Of a stretch of DNA of 64,000 nucleotides, positions 33,750 through 47,180 are shown one piece after another. This stretch comes from Thinopyrum elongatum (Eukaryota; Streptophyta; Magnoliopsida; Poales; Poaceae). Under the pieces are notes generated by a model. That model was not told the DNA's origin. It did not search any database and was given only the letters and a program-made list of their open reading frames with translations. The position numbers were made by a program, and so were the translations under genes. How positions within the stretch are numbered: position 1 is the stretch's first letter; each line of letters starts with the position of its first letter. The DNA lies in NCBI GenBank assembly GCA_011799875.1, contig CM022303.1, positions 301,738,566 to 301,802,565 on the forward strand. The letters run 5' to 3'.

Positions 33750-36700
33750 ACCAGCCGTTGGATAGACATCCAACATTTGTCGTGTATCTTCTATCTCTTA
33801 TCTTCTTCCTCCAGCCGCCCAAACCAAACCACCCCGTCGGTTTCGCCTGCTCCCGCCTCCCACGGCTGGCTGCGCCTCTGTCGCCCTACCGTACCCTCAA
33901 ACATTCGCCAGTCCATCCCTCTATTCCCCCACACATCCTGTTATTCTCCGGCGACATCAGCCCCAACACGCACCCGCACCCGAACCAGTCAACCCTCGTA
34001 CTCCCCTCCGCCTGCGACTAGACTGGCGCATCTTCCACAGCTCCTGTTTGTTCCATCTGAGGCCTCGCTGTCGTCCTCCTCCTTGGTTCACTCGCCGTGC
34101 GCGGTGAGCCGCCGTCTAGCATTGTCAACGTAGTCAACAATCGAGAGGAATAAGGAGATGACTGTACGTGGAGAGGATGACAGTAGGGACCCACCAGGGT
34201 CATGGCAGTACGCAAGCAAGTGCCATGTTATTACAAGCCCAAAAAATGGTTCCTCCTAATGGTTGGACATCTGGGGCCCACGCCATTGTCAACGTAGTCA
34301 ATAAACGAGAGAATTACACAACGAGCGGCTGACACCACGGACCCAGCAAGTCGCGCAGTTGTTATTTACTTTTTTTAGGAACAAGCAGTCATTATTTACT
34401 AGTTCTAGAGACGGATCAGGGTAACAACGGGGCAGTGCGGCGGCTGTGGCCCATCTAGCCAGGGTTTTATTTTATGTTTACCTCACGATGAGCCCAATTG
34501 TGTTTTTTCTTGCTAAAAATGGCTAGCCCAGTTCTACTTTTTTTAAAGAAATACCCTACAGAGGCCTACTTGCTTTCATAGCCCTGCTGGGCTGCAAATC
34601 TTTCAAGACGAGAGCGATGTATTCGCTTGCCCAGAAAATGAAGTAGTAAGAAATGGAATGTAAATTTTAAAAACACATCAAACCGGCAATTAGTTTCAAA
34701 TATCATTTTTTAAGATTTCGACATTTTGAAATTTAATTGTTTTTTTGTGGGGAAAATTATGTTGGATTTTAAATTGATATAAATTTATTATTTTTAAACT
34801 AGTTTGAACGTGATTCGAAATTTTGGGATTAAAAACAGTTCGGACCGCACCGAAATATGAAAATTTGGTTGAATTTTTATCCGTGGCTAGAATATGGGCT
34901 GTAATGGTAACAAAAAGAATATGGGCTCAAAAAAATCCTTAAGAATTAGCCAATGGGTTGTACATTTATTAGCAATAATGGCAGATGGGTTGTATGTTGT
35001 TTTCCACATATTTGAGGCTGACTTGTGGGCCTACTAGGTTGACATGTACGCTTTCCTAAAAAAAATGTTGACGTGCAGGCAAGGCGAGAGCAATTACTGT
35101 TGGATGTCCATCCAACGGCCGTCATGCTTCTTCAATCTTTGCTCTTCCTGCTCCAGCCACTCAAACCAGCGCCGACGGTACTGCCTACTCCCTCCTCCCA
35201 TGGCCAGCTGTGCTGCCGCGCAGGCCTCACCGCCCCATCCTACTCCCATCGATGGCCTGGCCATCCCTCTACTCACCCACACCTGCTGTTATTCTCCGGC
35301 GATGGCAGATGAACAAGTAAACCCTTGTACTCCCCTCAGCGTGGGAAACAACTGCCGAGTCTTCCATAGCTCCATGTTGTTCCCTTCCTAGGCCTCGCCG
35401 TCGTCCACCGCGCTGGTGCTCTCGGCGCGGCGTGGTCAACGAACGACATCCATCGGAAGAGGACTATATGTGGAGAGGCTGACAGCTGGGTCCACGGCCG
35501 CACGCAAGGAAGTGCCTCCTTATTACGCGCAAAATAATGATTCCTCCACCTGACAGCGGGGACCCACCGGAAGGGCCTCTGTATTTCATGAAAAAAAACG
35601 TTCCTCCCACTGATAGCTCGGACCCACCAGCTATATCTTCGCACGCAAGGAAGTGCCTCCTTATTATGCAACAAAAAATTAATACTCCCCTGCTAGCTGT
35701 GATCCACCATAGTTGGAGGCTGACTTGTGGGCCTACTAAGTTGATGCAGACGGAGGGCTTTGTCAACTTAGTCAATATGAACAATTCTAGCTCCAGTGAC
35801 CGTACGATGTCCATCCAACGGCCGTAGTGCTTCTTCAACCTCTGGTCTTCTTGCTCTAGCCGCCCAAACCAGCGTCGGGCGTGCCGCCTGCTCCTGCCTC
35901 CCGTGGCCAGCTCTGCTGCCGCGCAGGCCTCACTGCCCCACCCTACTCCCATCGCTCGCCTGGCCATCCTTGTACTCACCCAGACCTCCTGTTATTCTCC
36001 GGCGACGGTAGCCTCACACTGCAGCCAAACTAGTAAACCCTCGTACTCCCGTCCGCGTGGGAAACAACTGTCAAGTATTCCCCGGCCTCGGGTCATTCCC
36101 TTCCTAGGCCTCGTTGTCATCCATCGCCTTGGTGCTATCAGCGCGGCGTGGTCAACGTAGTTAAGGAACGACTTCCATCGGAAGAGGACTATACGTGGAG
36201 AGGCTGACAGCTGGGTCCAGGGCCGCAACAAGGAAGTGCCTCATTATGCGCAAAATAATGATTCCTCCACCTGACAGCGGGGACCTACCGGAAGGGCCTC
36301 TGTATTTTGCGAAAAAAAATTCCCCCCTGATAGCGGGGACCCCCCAGCTATATCTTCGCACGCAAGGAAGTTCCTCCTTATCCTCCCTGACAGCTGGGAC
36401 CCACCCGGTCGAACCGTCCGTAGGGTTGTCTACCCGGTCGCGAACGTGTACATACATACTGGTCGATCGGTCTCTCTGCAACGATGAACCGTGGCCGAGC
36501 AAGCAGCGGCACGTGTAGTAGTAGAGCCCCCGACGTAGCAGTTCAGGCAGTCCAGTTAAAACCGTGTACGCGTACGTACAGCAAGATGCCAAAAAATATG
36601 GCCACGTACGTACATACGGGTGGGGCCTCAAACATGTACTCGCGCATATATATGGATGGCCAGGGCTCGCAACAGACGGCAGCAATGGCGTCCTTTTCAT

Positions 36701-37827
36701 TGGGCAGCCAACCGGCTGGGTCGGAATGGAGAAACTGCGTCGTGTTCATCAGGAGGCCACAGACTAGGTCGAAATGCATCTTGTTCAACGGGAGCCAACC
36801 GGCTTGGACGGAACAGCTGAAACAGGGTCTGGCATACCGCAAAACGGAGGAAACGGACTTGTGTTCGAGCTCCTACGGTCGAAATGGGGTGATGTTGATC
36901 AGGAGGGGTGTGGCGTACCGCAAAACAGAGGAAACGGACGAGCGCCTATGGTCGAAACGGGGTCCTGTTCATCGGGAGGGGTGTGGCGTACCGCAAAACG
37001 GGACTCCACGGGGCTACTGTTCATCCACCAGCCACTGCCCCGCTCCAGCCTCCACGGGCTACCGTTCATCCACCGTCGACTTCCTCCAGCCTCCACCTGC
37101 TACTGTTCATCCACTGTCGACTTCCTCCACCCTCCACCAGCCACTATTCATCCACGGGGCTACTGTTCATCCAGCCTCCACCGGCTTCTGTTCAACCAGC
37201 CCTCCACGGGGTCCTGTTCATCCAGCGGCAACGGCCTCTACTACCACGAGGTCCTGTTCATCAAACCCCCACCAAGACTATTCATCCAACCCCCACCGGG
37301 GACTGTTCATCAAGAGGCAGCTTCGATCAACTTCAGTTAGCAGCAGTAGCGAAGGAATCACTCGGGTTCAGTTAACAGCCAAGGGATCGATCGGGGTTCA
37401 GTAACGTAGCTAGTGCAATCGCTCGAGTTCAGTTAGAGCCCAACGCCTCGCTCGGGTTCAGTTAGAACCCAACACCTCGCACACACGCGCGTACGTGTAT
37501 GAGAGAGAAACGCGCAAACCTCCATGCATCGCTCGGCCCCGACCACCCACCGTAAACGGGAACTCCTCGATATTTTCCTCGCCCTCACTTCTACCACCAT
37601 TTTTTCCATCATGGACGGCCCAAAGAATGTCATGCAGGTGCGTCCCCGGCCCGCCCAGGACGACAAGCCCATTTTCTGTCATGATTTTTTTTCATAGAAG
37701 TAGGAGCCCACCACATCTATGATTATACGTACTTTTGCCACAATTATCGTCATAGAAGGGTCATAAGCATGACAGAAAAAAATTTGTTCGGCCCAAAATG
37801 TCACGGATGTGTCTTTTTTTTGTAGTG
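33750..37827. mobile_element. Repeat-rich end of a CACTA element (partial)
   Basis: The right terminus is explicit: TTTTTTTTGTAGTG ending at 37827, i.e. CACTACAAAAAAAA on the other strand. Inward lie subterminal repeats of the form CTCGGGTTCAGTTAGA (37350-37480), a CTACTGTTCATCC minisatellite (about 36990-37330) and three diverged long direct repeats. The latter start near 33757, 35098 and 35801 and contain GATGTCCATCCAACGGCC, CTGTTATTCTCCGGCGAC and GACAGCGGGGACC. No transposase is visible. The left terminus was not found, so the left border given is where the repeats start. The 306-codon frame through 36484-37404 is low-complexity and not called a gene. Confidence 0.5.
36990..37480. repeat. 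Minisatellite and subterminal repeat block of the CACTA end
   Basis: About a dozen CTACTGTTCATCC-type motifs at irregular 20-45-base spacing, followed by four TCGGGTTCAGTTAGA-type units. Such arrays are the binding region for the accessory transposon protein in CACTA elements (family knowledge). Confidence 0.65.
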
Positions 37828-39323
37828 AGAGTGGTACGGTAATCCAGTCCTGGAAGTCATGTTATTAGACCATGGCAAATCTACGAACTATGAAGAAGCT
37901 ATGATGAGCCCAAATTCCGATAAATGGCTTGAGGCCATGAAATCTGAGATAGAATCCATGTATGAGAACAAAGTGTGGACTTTGGTGGATTTCCCGATGA
38001 TCGGCAAGCCATTGAGAATAAATGGATTTTCAAGAGGAAGACGGACGCTGATGGTAATATCACTATCTACAAAGCTCGACTTGTTGCAAAAGGGTTTTCG
38101 ACAAGTTCAAGGGGTTGACTACGATGATACTTTCTCACCCGTAGCGATGCTTAAGTCTGTCCAAATCATTTTAGCAATTGCTGCATTTACGAAATCTGGC
38201 AAATGGCCGTCAAAACTGCATTCCTTAATGGATTTCTTAAAGAAGAGTTGTATGTGATGCAACCAAAAGGTTTTGTCGATCCTAAAGGTGCTGACAAAGT
38301 GTGCAGGCTCCAGTGATCCATCTATGGACTGGTGCAAGCATCTCGGAGTTGGAATATACGCTTTGATGAGGTGATCAAAGCATATGGTTTTATACAGACT
38401 TACGGTGAAGACTGTATTTACAAGAAAGTGAGTGGGAGCTCTGTAGCATTTCTGATATTATATGTGGATGACATATTGTTGATTGGAAATGATATAGAAT
38501 TTCTGGATAGCATAAAAGGATACCTGAATAAGATTTTTTTTCAATGAAAGACCTCGGTGAAGCTGCTTATATATTAGGCATCAAGATCTATAGAGATAGA
38601 TCAAGACGCTTGATAAGATTTTCAATGTGTACATACCTTGACAAGATTTTGAAGGAGTTCAAAATGGATCAGTCAAAGAACGAGTTCTAGCCTGTATTGT
38701 AAGGTGTGAAGTTGAGTAAGACTCAAAGCCCGACCACGGCAGAAGATAGAGAGACAATGAAAGTCATTCCCTATGCCTCAGCCATAGGTTCTATAAAGTA
38801 TGCCATACTGTGTACCAAACCTACTGTGTACCTTACCATGACTTTGGCAAGGGGGTACAATAGTGATCCAGGTGTAGATCACTGGACAGCGGTCAAAATT
38901 ATCCTTAGTTACCTAAGAGGACTAAGGAAATATTTCTCGGTTATGGAGGTGATAAAGAGTTCATCGTAAAGGGTTACGTCGATGCAAGCTTTGACACTGA
39001 TTTGGATGACTCTGAGTCTCAATCTGAGTACGTATTGAAAGTGGGAGTAATTAGCTAGAGCAGCTCCATGCAGAGCATTGTAGACATAGAAATTTGCAAA
39101 ATACATACGGATCTGAATGTGACAGACCCGTTGAATAAACTTCTCTCACAAGCAAAACATGATAACACCTTAGTACTCTTTGGGTGTTAATCACATGGCG
39201 ATGTCAACTAGATTATTGACTCTAGTAAACTCTTTGGGTGTTGGTCACATGGCGATGTGAACTATGGGTGTTAATCACATGGCGACGTGAACTAGATTAT
39301 TGGCTCTAGTGCAAGTGGGAGAC
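37828..39323 (+). pseudogene. Angela-like Copia pol fragment (reverse transcriptase and RNase H)
   Basis: Reads as the 3' half of a Copia polyprotein: [38 protein letters not shown], then the catalytic YVDD motif in ILYVDDILLIG (near 38458-38490), and the RNase H-side block YNSDPGVDHWTAVK. At least five frame changes or stops separate these blocks, so it is dead. The left edge abuts the CACTA terminus at 37827; gag, protease and integrase are absent. The polypurine-like GTGGGAGAC precedes the LTR at 39324. Confidence 0.85.
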
Positions 39324-41060
39324 TGATGGAAATATGCCCTAGAGGCAATAATAAAATGGTTATTATTATATTTCCTTAATCATGATAAAGGTTTATTATT
39401 CATGCTAGAATTGTATTGATCGGAAACTTAAATTCATGTGTGAATACATAAACAAATACCATGTCCCTAGTAAGCCTCTACTAGACTAGCTCGTTGATCA
39501 AAGATGGTTAAGGTTTCCTGACCATAGACTTGTGTTGTCATTTGATAATGGGATCACATCATTAGGAGAATGATGTGATGGACAAGACCCATTCGTTAAC
39601 TTAGCATATTGATCGTTCAGTTTATTGCTATTGTTTTCTTCATGTCAAATACATATTCCTTCGACTATGAGATTATGCAACTCCCGGATACCGGAGGAAT
39701 ACCTTGTGTGCTATCAAACATCACAATGTAACTGGGTGATCATAAAGATGCTCTACAGGTATCTCCGAAGGTGTTTGTTGAGTTGGCATAGATCAAGATT
39801 AGGATTTGTCACTCCGAGTATCGAAGAGGTATCTCTGGGCCCTCTTGGTAATACACATCATAAGAAGCCTTGCAAGCAAATGAATAATGAGTTAGTTACG
39901 AGATGATGTATTACGAAACGAGTAAAGAGACTTGCCGGTAACGAGATTGAACTAGGTATGAAGATACCGACGATTGAATCTCGGGCAAGTAACATACCGA
40001 TGGTCAAAGGGAATTACGTATGTTGTCATCAGGTTCGACCGATAAAGATCTTGGTTCCGCTACTGGTTATTGACCAGAGAGGTGTCTCGGTCATGTCTAC
40101 ATAGTTCTCGAACCCGTAGGGTCCGCACGCTTAACGTTCGTTGAGGATATAGTGTTATATGAGTTATATGATTTGGTGACCGAATGTTATTTGGAGTCCC
40201 GGATGAGATTACGGACATCACGAGGAGTCTCAAAATGGTCGAGAGGTAAAGATTGATATATAGGACGATGATATTCGGACACCGGAATAGTTTCGGAGTG
40301 CACCGGGTAGTCATCGGGTCACCAGAAGGGGTTCCGGACACCCCCGGTAAGTGTATGGGCTTAATGGGCCAAAGGAGGGGACAGACCAGCCCACTAGGGG
40401 GCTGGTGCGCCCCTCTACATGGTCGGCCGGCCCTAGGGGAAGGAAAGCGGAGGGGTGGCCCCTCCTGCCTTTCCCTCCTCGTGAGAGAAAGGAAGGGGGG
40501 GGCGCCTCCTCCTCTTGCCTTCCTCCCGCACTCATATATGGAAGGGGGCGGCTTGGGGAAGTCCCCAAGTAGGATTCGGCCCTACTTGGGGCGCCCCTTG
40601 GCCTCTCCCCTCTCCCCCACCTATATATATGTGTGGGAGGGGGCGCCACACATAACCACGACAATTGTTTAGCCGCGTGCGGTGCCCCCCTCCATCGTTT
40701 ACACCCTCGGTCATATTTTCGTAGTGCTTAGGCGAAGCCCTGCGGAGATAGCATCACCATCACTGTCACCACACTGTCGTGCTGCCGGAACTCATCCACT
40801 ACCTGACCGTCTTGCTAGATCAAGAAGGCATGGACGTCATTGAGCTGAATGTGTGCTGAATGCAGAGGTGACGTACGTTCGGTACTCGATCGGTTGGATC
40901 GCGAAGAAGTTCGACTACATCAACCGCGTTACTAAACGCTTCCGCTTACGGTCTACGAGGGTACGTAGACACACTCTCCCCCTTGTTGCTATGCATATCC
41001 ATGGATAGATCTTGCGTGTGCGTAGAATTTTTTTTGTTTTCCATGCAACGTTTCCCAACA
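39324..41060 (+). repeat. 3' LTR of the Angela-like Copia element
   Basis: 1737 bases starting TGATGGAAATATGCCC (usual start TGTTGGAAATATGCCC, so the first bases have drifted) and ending TTTCCCAACA. A TATA-like TATATATAT lies at 40622. The matching 5' LTR is not in the window. Past its end, old LINE sequence resumes at 41061. Confidence 0.85.
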
Positions 41061-41178
41061 GAATCTTGCAACAACATTAGCGAATTTCTTGTAAAAAGTT
41101 TTGAATAGTCTGAAGTAGCTCTCGAATACATCGGGATTGCCTCTCATATAGACTTAATGAAAACTTCTCTACCGACAC
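41061..41178 (-). pseudogene. Old LINE reverse transcriptase, segment 3
   Basis: On the minus strand this continues the segment at 42945-43045 and encodes GREVFIKSI, a stop, then EAIPMYS, matching the GRE-LIKSV-QAIPTYSM block after the RT core of plant LINEs. It is bounded by the Angela-like LTR on the left and the solo Copia LTR on the right. Confidence 0.7.
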
Positions 41179-42939
41179 TGTTAGAAATATGTGGTAAAGG
41201 CAATAATATTTGTATTATTATATTTACATATTCATAATTGTAGAGTTTATATTCTATGCTATAACTGCTATGATCCTGGAATATGTGATTCAGTGGAAAA
41301 CTCATATGCACGTGTGGAATGATAAACGGTAAAATAAAAGGTTCCTAGTCTTGCCTCTAGGACTAGCTCAAGTGTTGTTGGTGATCATGTTTTCCGGATC
41401 TTAGGATATCGTTAAGTTAACGATAGTCCTAAAACAACATTAAGATTATGACGTTGGAGGAGCAGTCATATTGAATCGACCCAATCTTGTCTGTTATGAA
41501 CTGAATTTATATCGCTTGTAATCAATTGTAATGACACGAAGTGTTAGCATGTGATTTTTCTCCTTAGACCATGAGAGTATCGTAGTCACTTCTTACCATA
41601 TGGTGGGATTTAGTGGTGCTCAAACATCACTTATAACACGGTGATCATAACGACAACTTACAGGTTCATCGGAAAGTTTGACAAGGGACTAGATAGCTCG
41701 AGAGTGTGATTTGCTCCTCCAACAATGGAGAGATATTCTTAGGGCCCTCTCGGTGTGATGGCATTCATCATTGTCTATCCAGACACAAGTGACTACGTCA
41801 CAGGGATGCCGGAACAGGATAACGAGAAAGAAGAACAAAACCAGTAACGAGGATTTCAGAATAGTGAGCATGATGATGACTTAGGAGGATACCGATGCAT
41901 CCTGGGTTTTGTGAAGTATCATGAAGCAAAGGGAACATCATATGATAACCAAAGGTTCACTCGAATATCATTCGTGTGCTCATAGGGATCGATATGGATG
42001 TCCACGGTTCCGATGTCGATCATTACGGACAGTTTCGTTCATGTCTGTGAGTTACGGAACCTACGAGGTCACAAGTTTAAGGCAATCATGATTTGTTGAG
42101 TGTTAGTAGGACGGGAGTGATGAGAATATATTTTTGGAATTGTTTCATTAATATACGGAATAGTTCCGAGAGGATCCGAAAGCGTTTCGGGGTCACTGGA
42201 AGGGTTTCGGTGAATATCGGGTAATACCGGGTATTACTGATATATTATATATAGGTGGAAAATGTTTTGGATGTTAATATATATATAATGGCCTAGAAGT
42301 ATTTAGAAAATTTTATATTTAATTTAAATATCAACGGGTCTAAAAAGGCCAAGAGTTGGAAGGAATTATGGGCCACCCATAAGGAAGTGGTGCCCCCTTG
42401 CCATATGGGGGGAGGGCGAATTGGACTAGGAGAGGAGTCCTACTCCCCCCCCCCTTGGTGGCTGCCCGCTCCTCCTCCTCTAACGTATATATACTAATAC
42501 TAGGGGTTTTTACTCTATTGAATATACAAGTTTTGAAGCCTCCTCTAGTTCTAGTTGGTCCTAGTTGACTAATTAGAGCTAGGCTAATCATCTTGTCCTC
42601 ATATTTAGAAGCCCAATGTGGTTCTAATCTCCTCCCTAATTCTCTGGCGATGATTAGCTCTAGATGGCAAAGCGCTGCCAGATCGTGAAGGTTGCATGCT
42701 TGCAACCAAGTAGAGAGGTCGTGCTTTCGGTCTTCAGTTTGAGGGACTGTTCGTGGGTGGTACGAGGGATTGTTCATCGACTGTTCGAGGGACTACAAGT
42801 ACGATCTACACCGACATGTTCTTCTTCCACTGCAACTCAGTGACGGTAATGATCGTGATCCCAACCATTTATGCATCTTCATATTGATCTTGGGTGATCG
42901 TAGGCACGAATTTTTTGTTTTCTACTACATTTCCCAACA
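41179..42939 (+). mobile_element. Solo Copia LTR, 1761 bp
   Basis: Begins TGTTAGAAATATG, ends TTTCCCAACA, and is flanked by GACAC at 41174-41178 and 42940-42944. A TATA-like GTATATATACTAATAC occurs near 42486. Its first 250 bases resemble those of the 44041 and 39324 LTRs (GGCAATAATA, CACGTGTGGAAT, CTAGCTCAAGTGTTG), so these Copia families are related. Confidence 0.88.
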
Positions 42940-42944
42940 GACAC

Positions 42945-43045
42945 TACTAAGCATCCTTTGAATATCACCGTTAACCAACTTTTTTATGTTAGTCATGACA
43001 TGCTCGAACTCAACATCAATAGATCAGCCAAGGGCTGTAGGTAGA
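42945..43045 (-). pseudogene. Old LINE reverse transcriptase, segment 2
   Basis: Minus strand reads LPTALG, one stop, then SIDVEFEHVMTNIKKLVNG, i.e. the residues right after the YLGLP motif of plant LINE RTs. Segment 1 (57868-58691) ends exactly with YLGL, so the two were joined before the Sabrina-like LTR went in. Confidence 0.75.
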
Positions 43046-44040
43046 TGATAACCCACAAGTATAGGGGATCAATTGTAGCCTTTCTCAACAACTAAGAGTG
43101 TCGAACCCAACGAGGAACTAAAGGTAGAATTAATATTCCCTTCAAGTTCTATCACCACCGATACAATTCTACACACACTTAAAGTTCGCTTTACCTAGAA
43201 CAAGAATAAAACTAGAAGTACTTTGTAGGTGTATAAGGGACAGGTTCGCAAGATAATAAAGAACATGGAAATAAAAGTTAGGTGATGTTCTAATAAAAGT
43301 ACAATTAAATTTGAATAGAGAGTGCGGAAAAGTGGTGGTAGGATTTGCGGAATTGGCTCTAAGCAATTGGCTAAGTTACTGGAACGATAGCAAGTTTTTA
43401 TGTGGGAGAGGCCACTGCTAGCATGTCATCCCTTACTTGGAATTCTATGCAATTATGATTGGAACTATTAGGAAGCATCCGCAACTACTAAAGCTCATTA
43501 AGGTAAAATCCAACCATAGTGTTAAGATATATTGGTCCCCCTTCAATCCCGTATGAATCAATTTCTATGGTGGGAAGAAGCTTCTGTCACTCTTGCCCTC
43601 CAATGCATAGTCCTATCAACATACAACTAACCCTATGGTGTGATCCACACGTGCGCTCATATGATGGGCACCAAAGGACAACAACATAATCACAAGCAAA
43701 TTAAAACCAATCATAGAAATTCACCAATTACCCCAAAGGATAACAAAAATCTACTCAAACATCATAGGATGGCGACACATCATTGGATAATAATATGAAG
43801 CATAAAGCACCATGTCCAAGTAGGGGGTACAACGAGTTGCGGGAGAGTGGACTGCTGAATATAGATGAGAGAAGGTGATGGGGTGTTGATGAAGATGACG
43901 GAGTTGTTGGAGTAGATCGCCGTCACACGATGATTGCCCCGGCGGCGTTCCGACGCCACCGAGGGAGAGGGGGAGAGAGCCCCCTCCTTCTTCTTCTTCT
44001 TTCTTGCCCCCCCCCCCCCTAGATGGGAGGAGGGTGTCCG
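43046..44040 (-). mobile_element. Sabrina-like solo LTR, left part
   Basis: Plus-strand start TGATAACCCACAAGTATAGG is the complement of the usual LTR 3' end. It continues at 57334-57867 after the 13.3-kb Copia insertion; total about 1529 bases. The flanks on the minus strand are ACTGC and TCTAC, which fit a diverged 5-bp duplication of ACTAC. A poly-C tract of 14-15 bases lies near 44005-44020. Confidence 0.75.
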
Positions 44041-46205
44041 TGTAGGAGATATGCCCTAGAGGCAATAATAAATGTTATTATTTATCTCCATGCTCATTAT
44101 TATGTTTATGTTCCATGCTATAACTGTTGTGGTTCCCGAGCCCGTATATCCATAAAGGCTCTGGGGAAAACCCATGTGCACGTGTGGAATAATAAACGGT
44201 AAAATGTATTCCTAGTCATGCCTCTAAGACTAGCTCAAGTGTTGCATGATGATTATGTTTTCCCAATCATGGGCATGTCTATGCCAGCAGCTTTGAGGGC
44301 ACAATGTTAGAAGAACATTTGTGTTGAATCGACCCGATTGATGTTATGCTATGAGTTACTTTTGTCACAAGTTAATGGTTAATAACACAGAGATGGTTAA
44401 TGTTTGCATGATTCCTTAGACCATGAGAGTATCGAGTTTCTTCATGCTTGCTTCATGAACTTTGGGGTTTGTTAAACGTCATCCGTAAATGGGTGGCTAT
44501 TACGGCGGCTTACGGGTTCATGGAAAAGTATGTCAAGTAACTTGATAGCTCAAGATTGGGATTTGCTCCTCCGACGATGGAGAGATATCTCTGGGCCCTC
44601 TCGGTGTTACGATATCCATCATCGTCTGGCCAGACACTTTGTGATTTGATCACGGGGATGCCGGAACACGGTAACGAGAAAAGAGAACAATACCGGTAAT
44701 GAGGTAACTAGCATAGTGGACAAGTTGTTGATCCACGGGAATGCCAACATGTCTCACCTCGGGTATTTGTAACATATCACGAAGCAACAAGAATAGCACA
44801 CGGCAACTGGAGGTTCACTCGAATATTCATTCGTGTGGGTATAGGGGTCAATATGGGTGTCCACGGCTCCGATGTTGATCATTGATCGGAAGGGGTTCCG
44901 TGTCATGTCTATACTTCACCGAACCTATAGGGTCACACGCTTAAGGGTCATCTATCTGCTGAAAACTAGACAGGGAGTCTGAGAGAAAATCACCGAAAAA
45001 GTTTCGGACAGCGGAAAAGTTTCGCAGAGAGAGGTCACCGGATGAGTTCCGGTGAAACTGAAAAGTTGTTTCAGAGGATACCATAAAGTCAAATTGGTTT
45101 TGACACATGCCCGATAATTCTTGGAGGGTGCCAGAATCATTCTGGAAACTTTTGGGAATTTTCTGGAAGAAAAACCGAAAATGTTCCGGAGCTGCCGGAA
45201 CCACTTCAGATGCTTTTCGCAGATGAAATCACTAAACTGGAATTGTTCCAGAACGCGTTGAAAATTATTATGGTGGGTACCGGAAATGTTCTAAGCCCAC
45301 ATAAATATTTTCAGTTCGAACGCACGCTGAAAAATGTCGTCGTGAATAGTGAAAGTGCTTTTTTGGGTTTTTCTTCTAGAAGAAAATCACTTTTGGTGAG
45401 AGATAAAGGTGTGTGAAAGGTGGTGGGCCCCCCCCAAAGGGGGCAGCACCAAATTTCGTCCATGGTGGTGTGGGGGGGCCCCCTTGGGGTTTCCTTCCAC
45501 CTCATGGTGGATATGTTCTACAAACACCCTTATGTGGCATTTGGGTGAAAAGATCTTGAGCCCCTTTTGGTCTTTTTACCCCTTGCCTCTACCCCTTGGC
45601 TTTCCTATAAATAGGAGGTGAGGGGCTGCCCAAAACTCACTCCTTCTCACATACAAGTGCCATGCAATGATCTGGCTTCTCTCTCCCTCCCCGCGAAATA
45701 GTTTCGTAGAGCCGAAAGGCTGTCTGGGTTCCGGCAGGAACTAGTTCTGGACGGCGAAGCCCTGCCGGATAGATGACACCGTATGTGTGCAACTCTGTAG
45801 AGAGGTCATAGTTTCGATCTTAGTGCCCGAGGGGCTGTTCGAGAGTGCCTCCTGAAGGGCTGTCCAAGTGACGGTCCGAGTTCTGTGAGTCCTCCCGAAG
45901 GGCTGTCCGAGTGACCGTCCGAGTTTCGAAGGTCCACCCGAAGGGCTGTCCGCGACGCCGTCCGGGGGACTGTTCGACCGCCTCCCGGAGGGCTGTCCGA
46001 GTGGCGGATGAGGGTATACATCCTCACGGTTGGGAGGTTGTAAATCCTAGCTGCGGGGATCTGCACCGCCGATCGTCATCGACTCTTCTTCCGCTACGCT
46101 ACGAGTCGGTAACGAAAATGATCAAATCTTGTATGCAGTCTCCATAGTGGTCCTGGGCTGGTGCGTAGGTCGAAATTTTTTTGTTTTCTGTTGCGTTACC
46201 CTACA
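44041..46205 (+). repeat. 5' LTR of the 13.3-kb Copia element
   Basis: Starts TGTAGGAGATATGCCC, ends GCGTTACCCTACA, 2165 bases. TATAAATA at 45606-45613 is the likely core promoter. Near the 3' end (45838-46010) are four to five imperfect units with GAAGGGCTGTCCGAGTG. Confidence 0.92.
45606..45613 (+). promoter_or_regulatory. TATA box of the 5' LTR
   Basis: TATAAATA in the context TTTCCTATAAATAGGAGG; the same element is at 56729-56736 in the 3' LTR. Transcription would start some 30 bases downstream (inference). Confidence 0.65.
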
Positions 46206-46863
46206 GTGGCATCATGAGCCGTGCTATGCGTAGATGCAGGTTGCGATCTAGAATACATGAGATGTATGGGTGTTGCACAATATAATTAGGTAGTAGATGA
46301 GTTCTATTACTGAAAATTATTTGTGCGGGTAGCAGATGAAATCTGTTACCCGATATTCTTGTTGCTTCCCTGGAATTTGCATATTTCTGATCTTGATAAC
46401 AGCATGGTGGAGTTTTAATGTTCTGGCAATCCGCGATCCTGATTGATCAACGAAGTTCTAACAATTCATTGAATTCCATCATAGTTAAAAAGAAAGATGA
46501 AATTTCGCAGACAAAAGGGCAATGTAGATATGATCTGCACGGGTGTCATGCGTATGACTAAGTTCAGTATGGAGCTCGAGATTTTATTATCTCGTGTCTC
46601 ATACACCCCGCGATGTTAATCTAGCGACTTGGATTATCATACTTGATGATGGACGTTGGTAGCTTCGGTTTGTTTCGAAACCTTAGAAGCCACGTAAAAC
46701 AAGTTTTTGCTTGAACCGATTAGAGATGTCTAACTTGGTTTTGCAGGAGGGTTTGCATGTGCATATGATGTGGTATAGCAATGCTCATAATAATTTGATT
46801 ATGTATGAGATGACTATATGATGTAAATTGATTAACATGACCTACGTGTCATGATTCGGCATG
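46206..46863. other. Leader region of the Copia element
   Basis: After the PBS-like site no ORF of more than a few dozen codons is seen. A Copia gag would normally start within this distance or shortly after; none is recognisable. Confidence 0.6.
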
Positions 46864-46909
46864 ATGCACTACTACAAAAACGGCTATAGCTAATATGGAC
46901 ATTAATGGC

Positions 46910-47180
46910 GCACCATGTATGTGGTGCGCCACTGCTATATAGCAGTGGCGCACCAGATATGGGTGCGCCATTAGTGGCCATATTACTAATGGCGCACCTG
47001 GTGTGTGGTGTGCCATTACTAGTTTTGTCCTGGCCGCACACCCCTCCCCAGACTTAGCAGTGGCGCACCAGGGGAAAGTGCGCCATTACTAGTTTTAAGT
47101 AGTAATGGCGCACCAGTAAGAGATGCGCCATTGCTATCTATACGTATGGCACCCCCTACCAGTGCGCCATTGCTATCACC
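46910..47180. repeat. Left subterminal repeats of the CACTA element
   Basis: About eleven boxes of TGGCGCACC or GGTGCGCCA at 10-35-base spacing, often as head-to-head pairs that could fold back. They are the likely binding sites of a TnpA-like protein supplied in trans. Confidence 0.8.

Noticed and set aside
36900..37350. CRISPR-like array
   Set aside because: Repeat units are degenerate and irregularly spaced, and the context is a plant transposon.
36484..37404. 306-codon plus-strand ORF
   Set aside because: It runs through the CTACTGTTCATCC minisatellite, is Ser/Thr/Pro/His-rich and overlaps other open frames. It matches no protein family and reflects repeat composition.
43751..44065. 104-codon minus-strand ORF
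   Set aside because: It crosses the junction between the Sabrina-like LTR and the Copia LTR, so it cannot be an ancestral gene.
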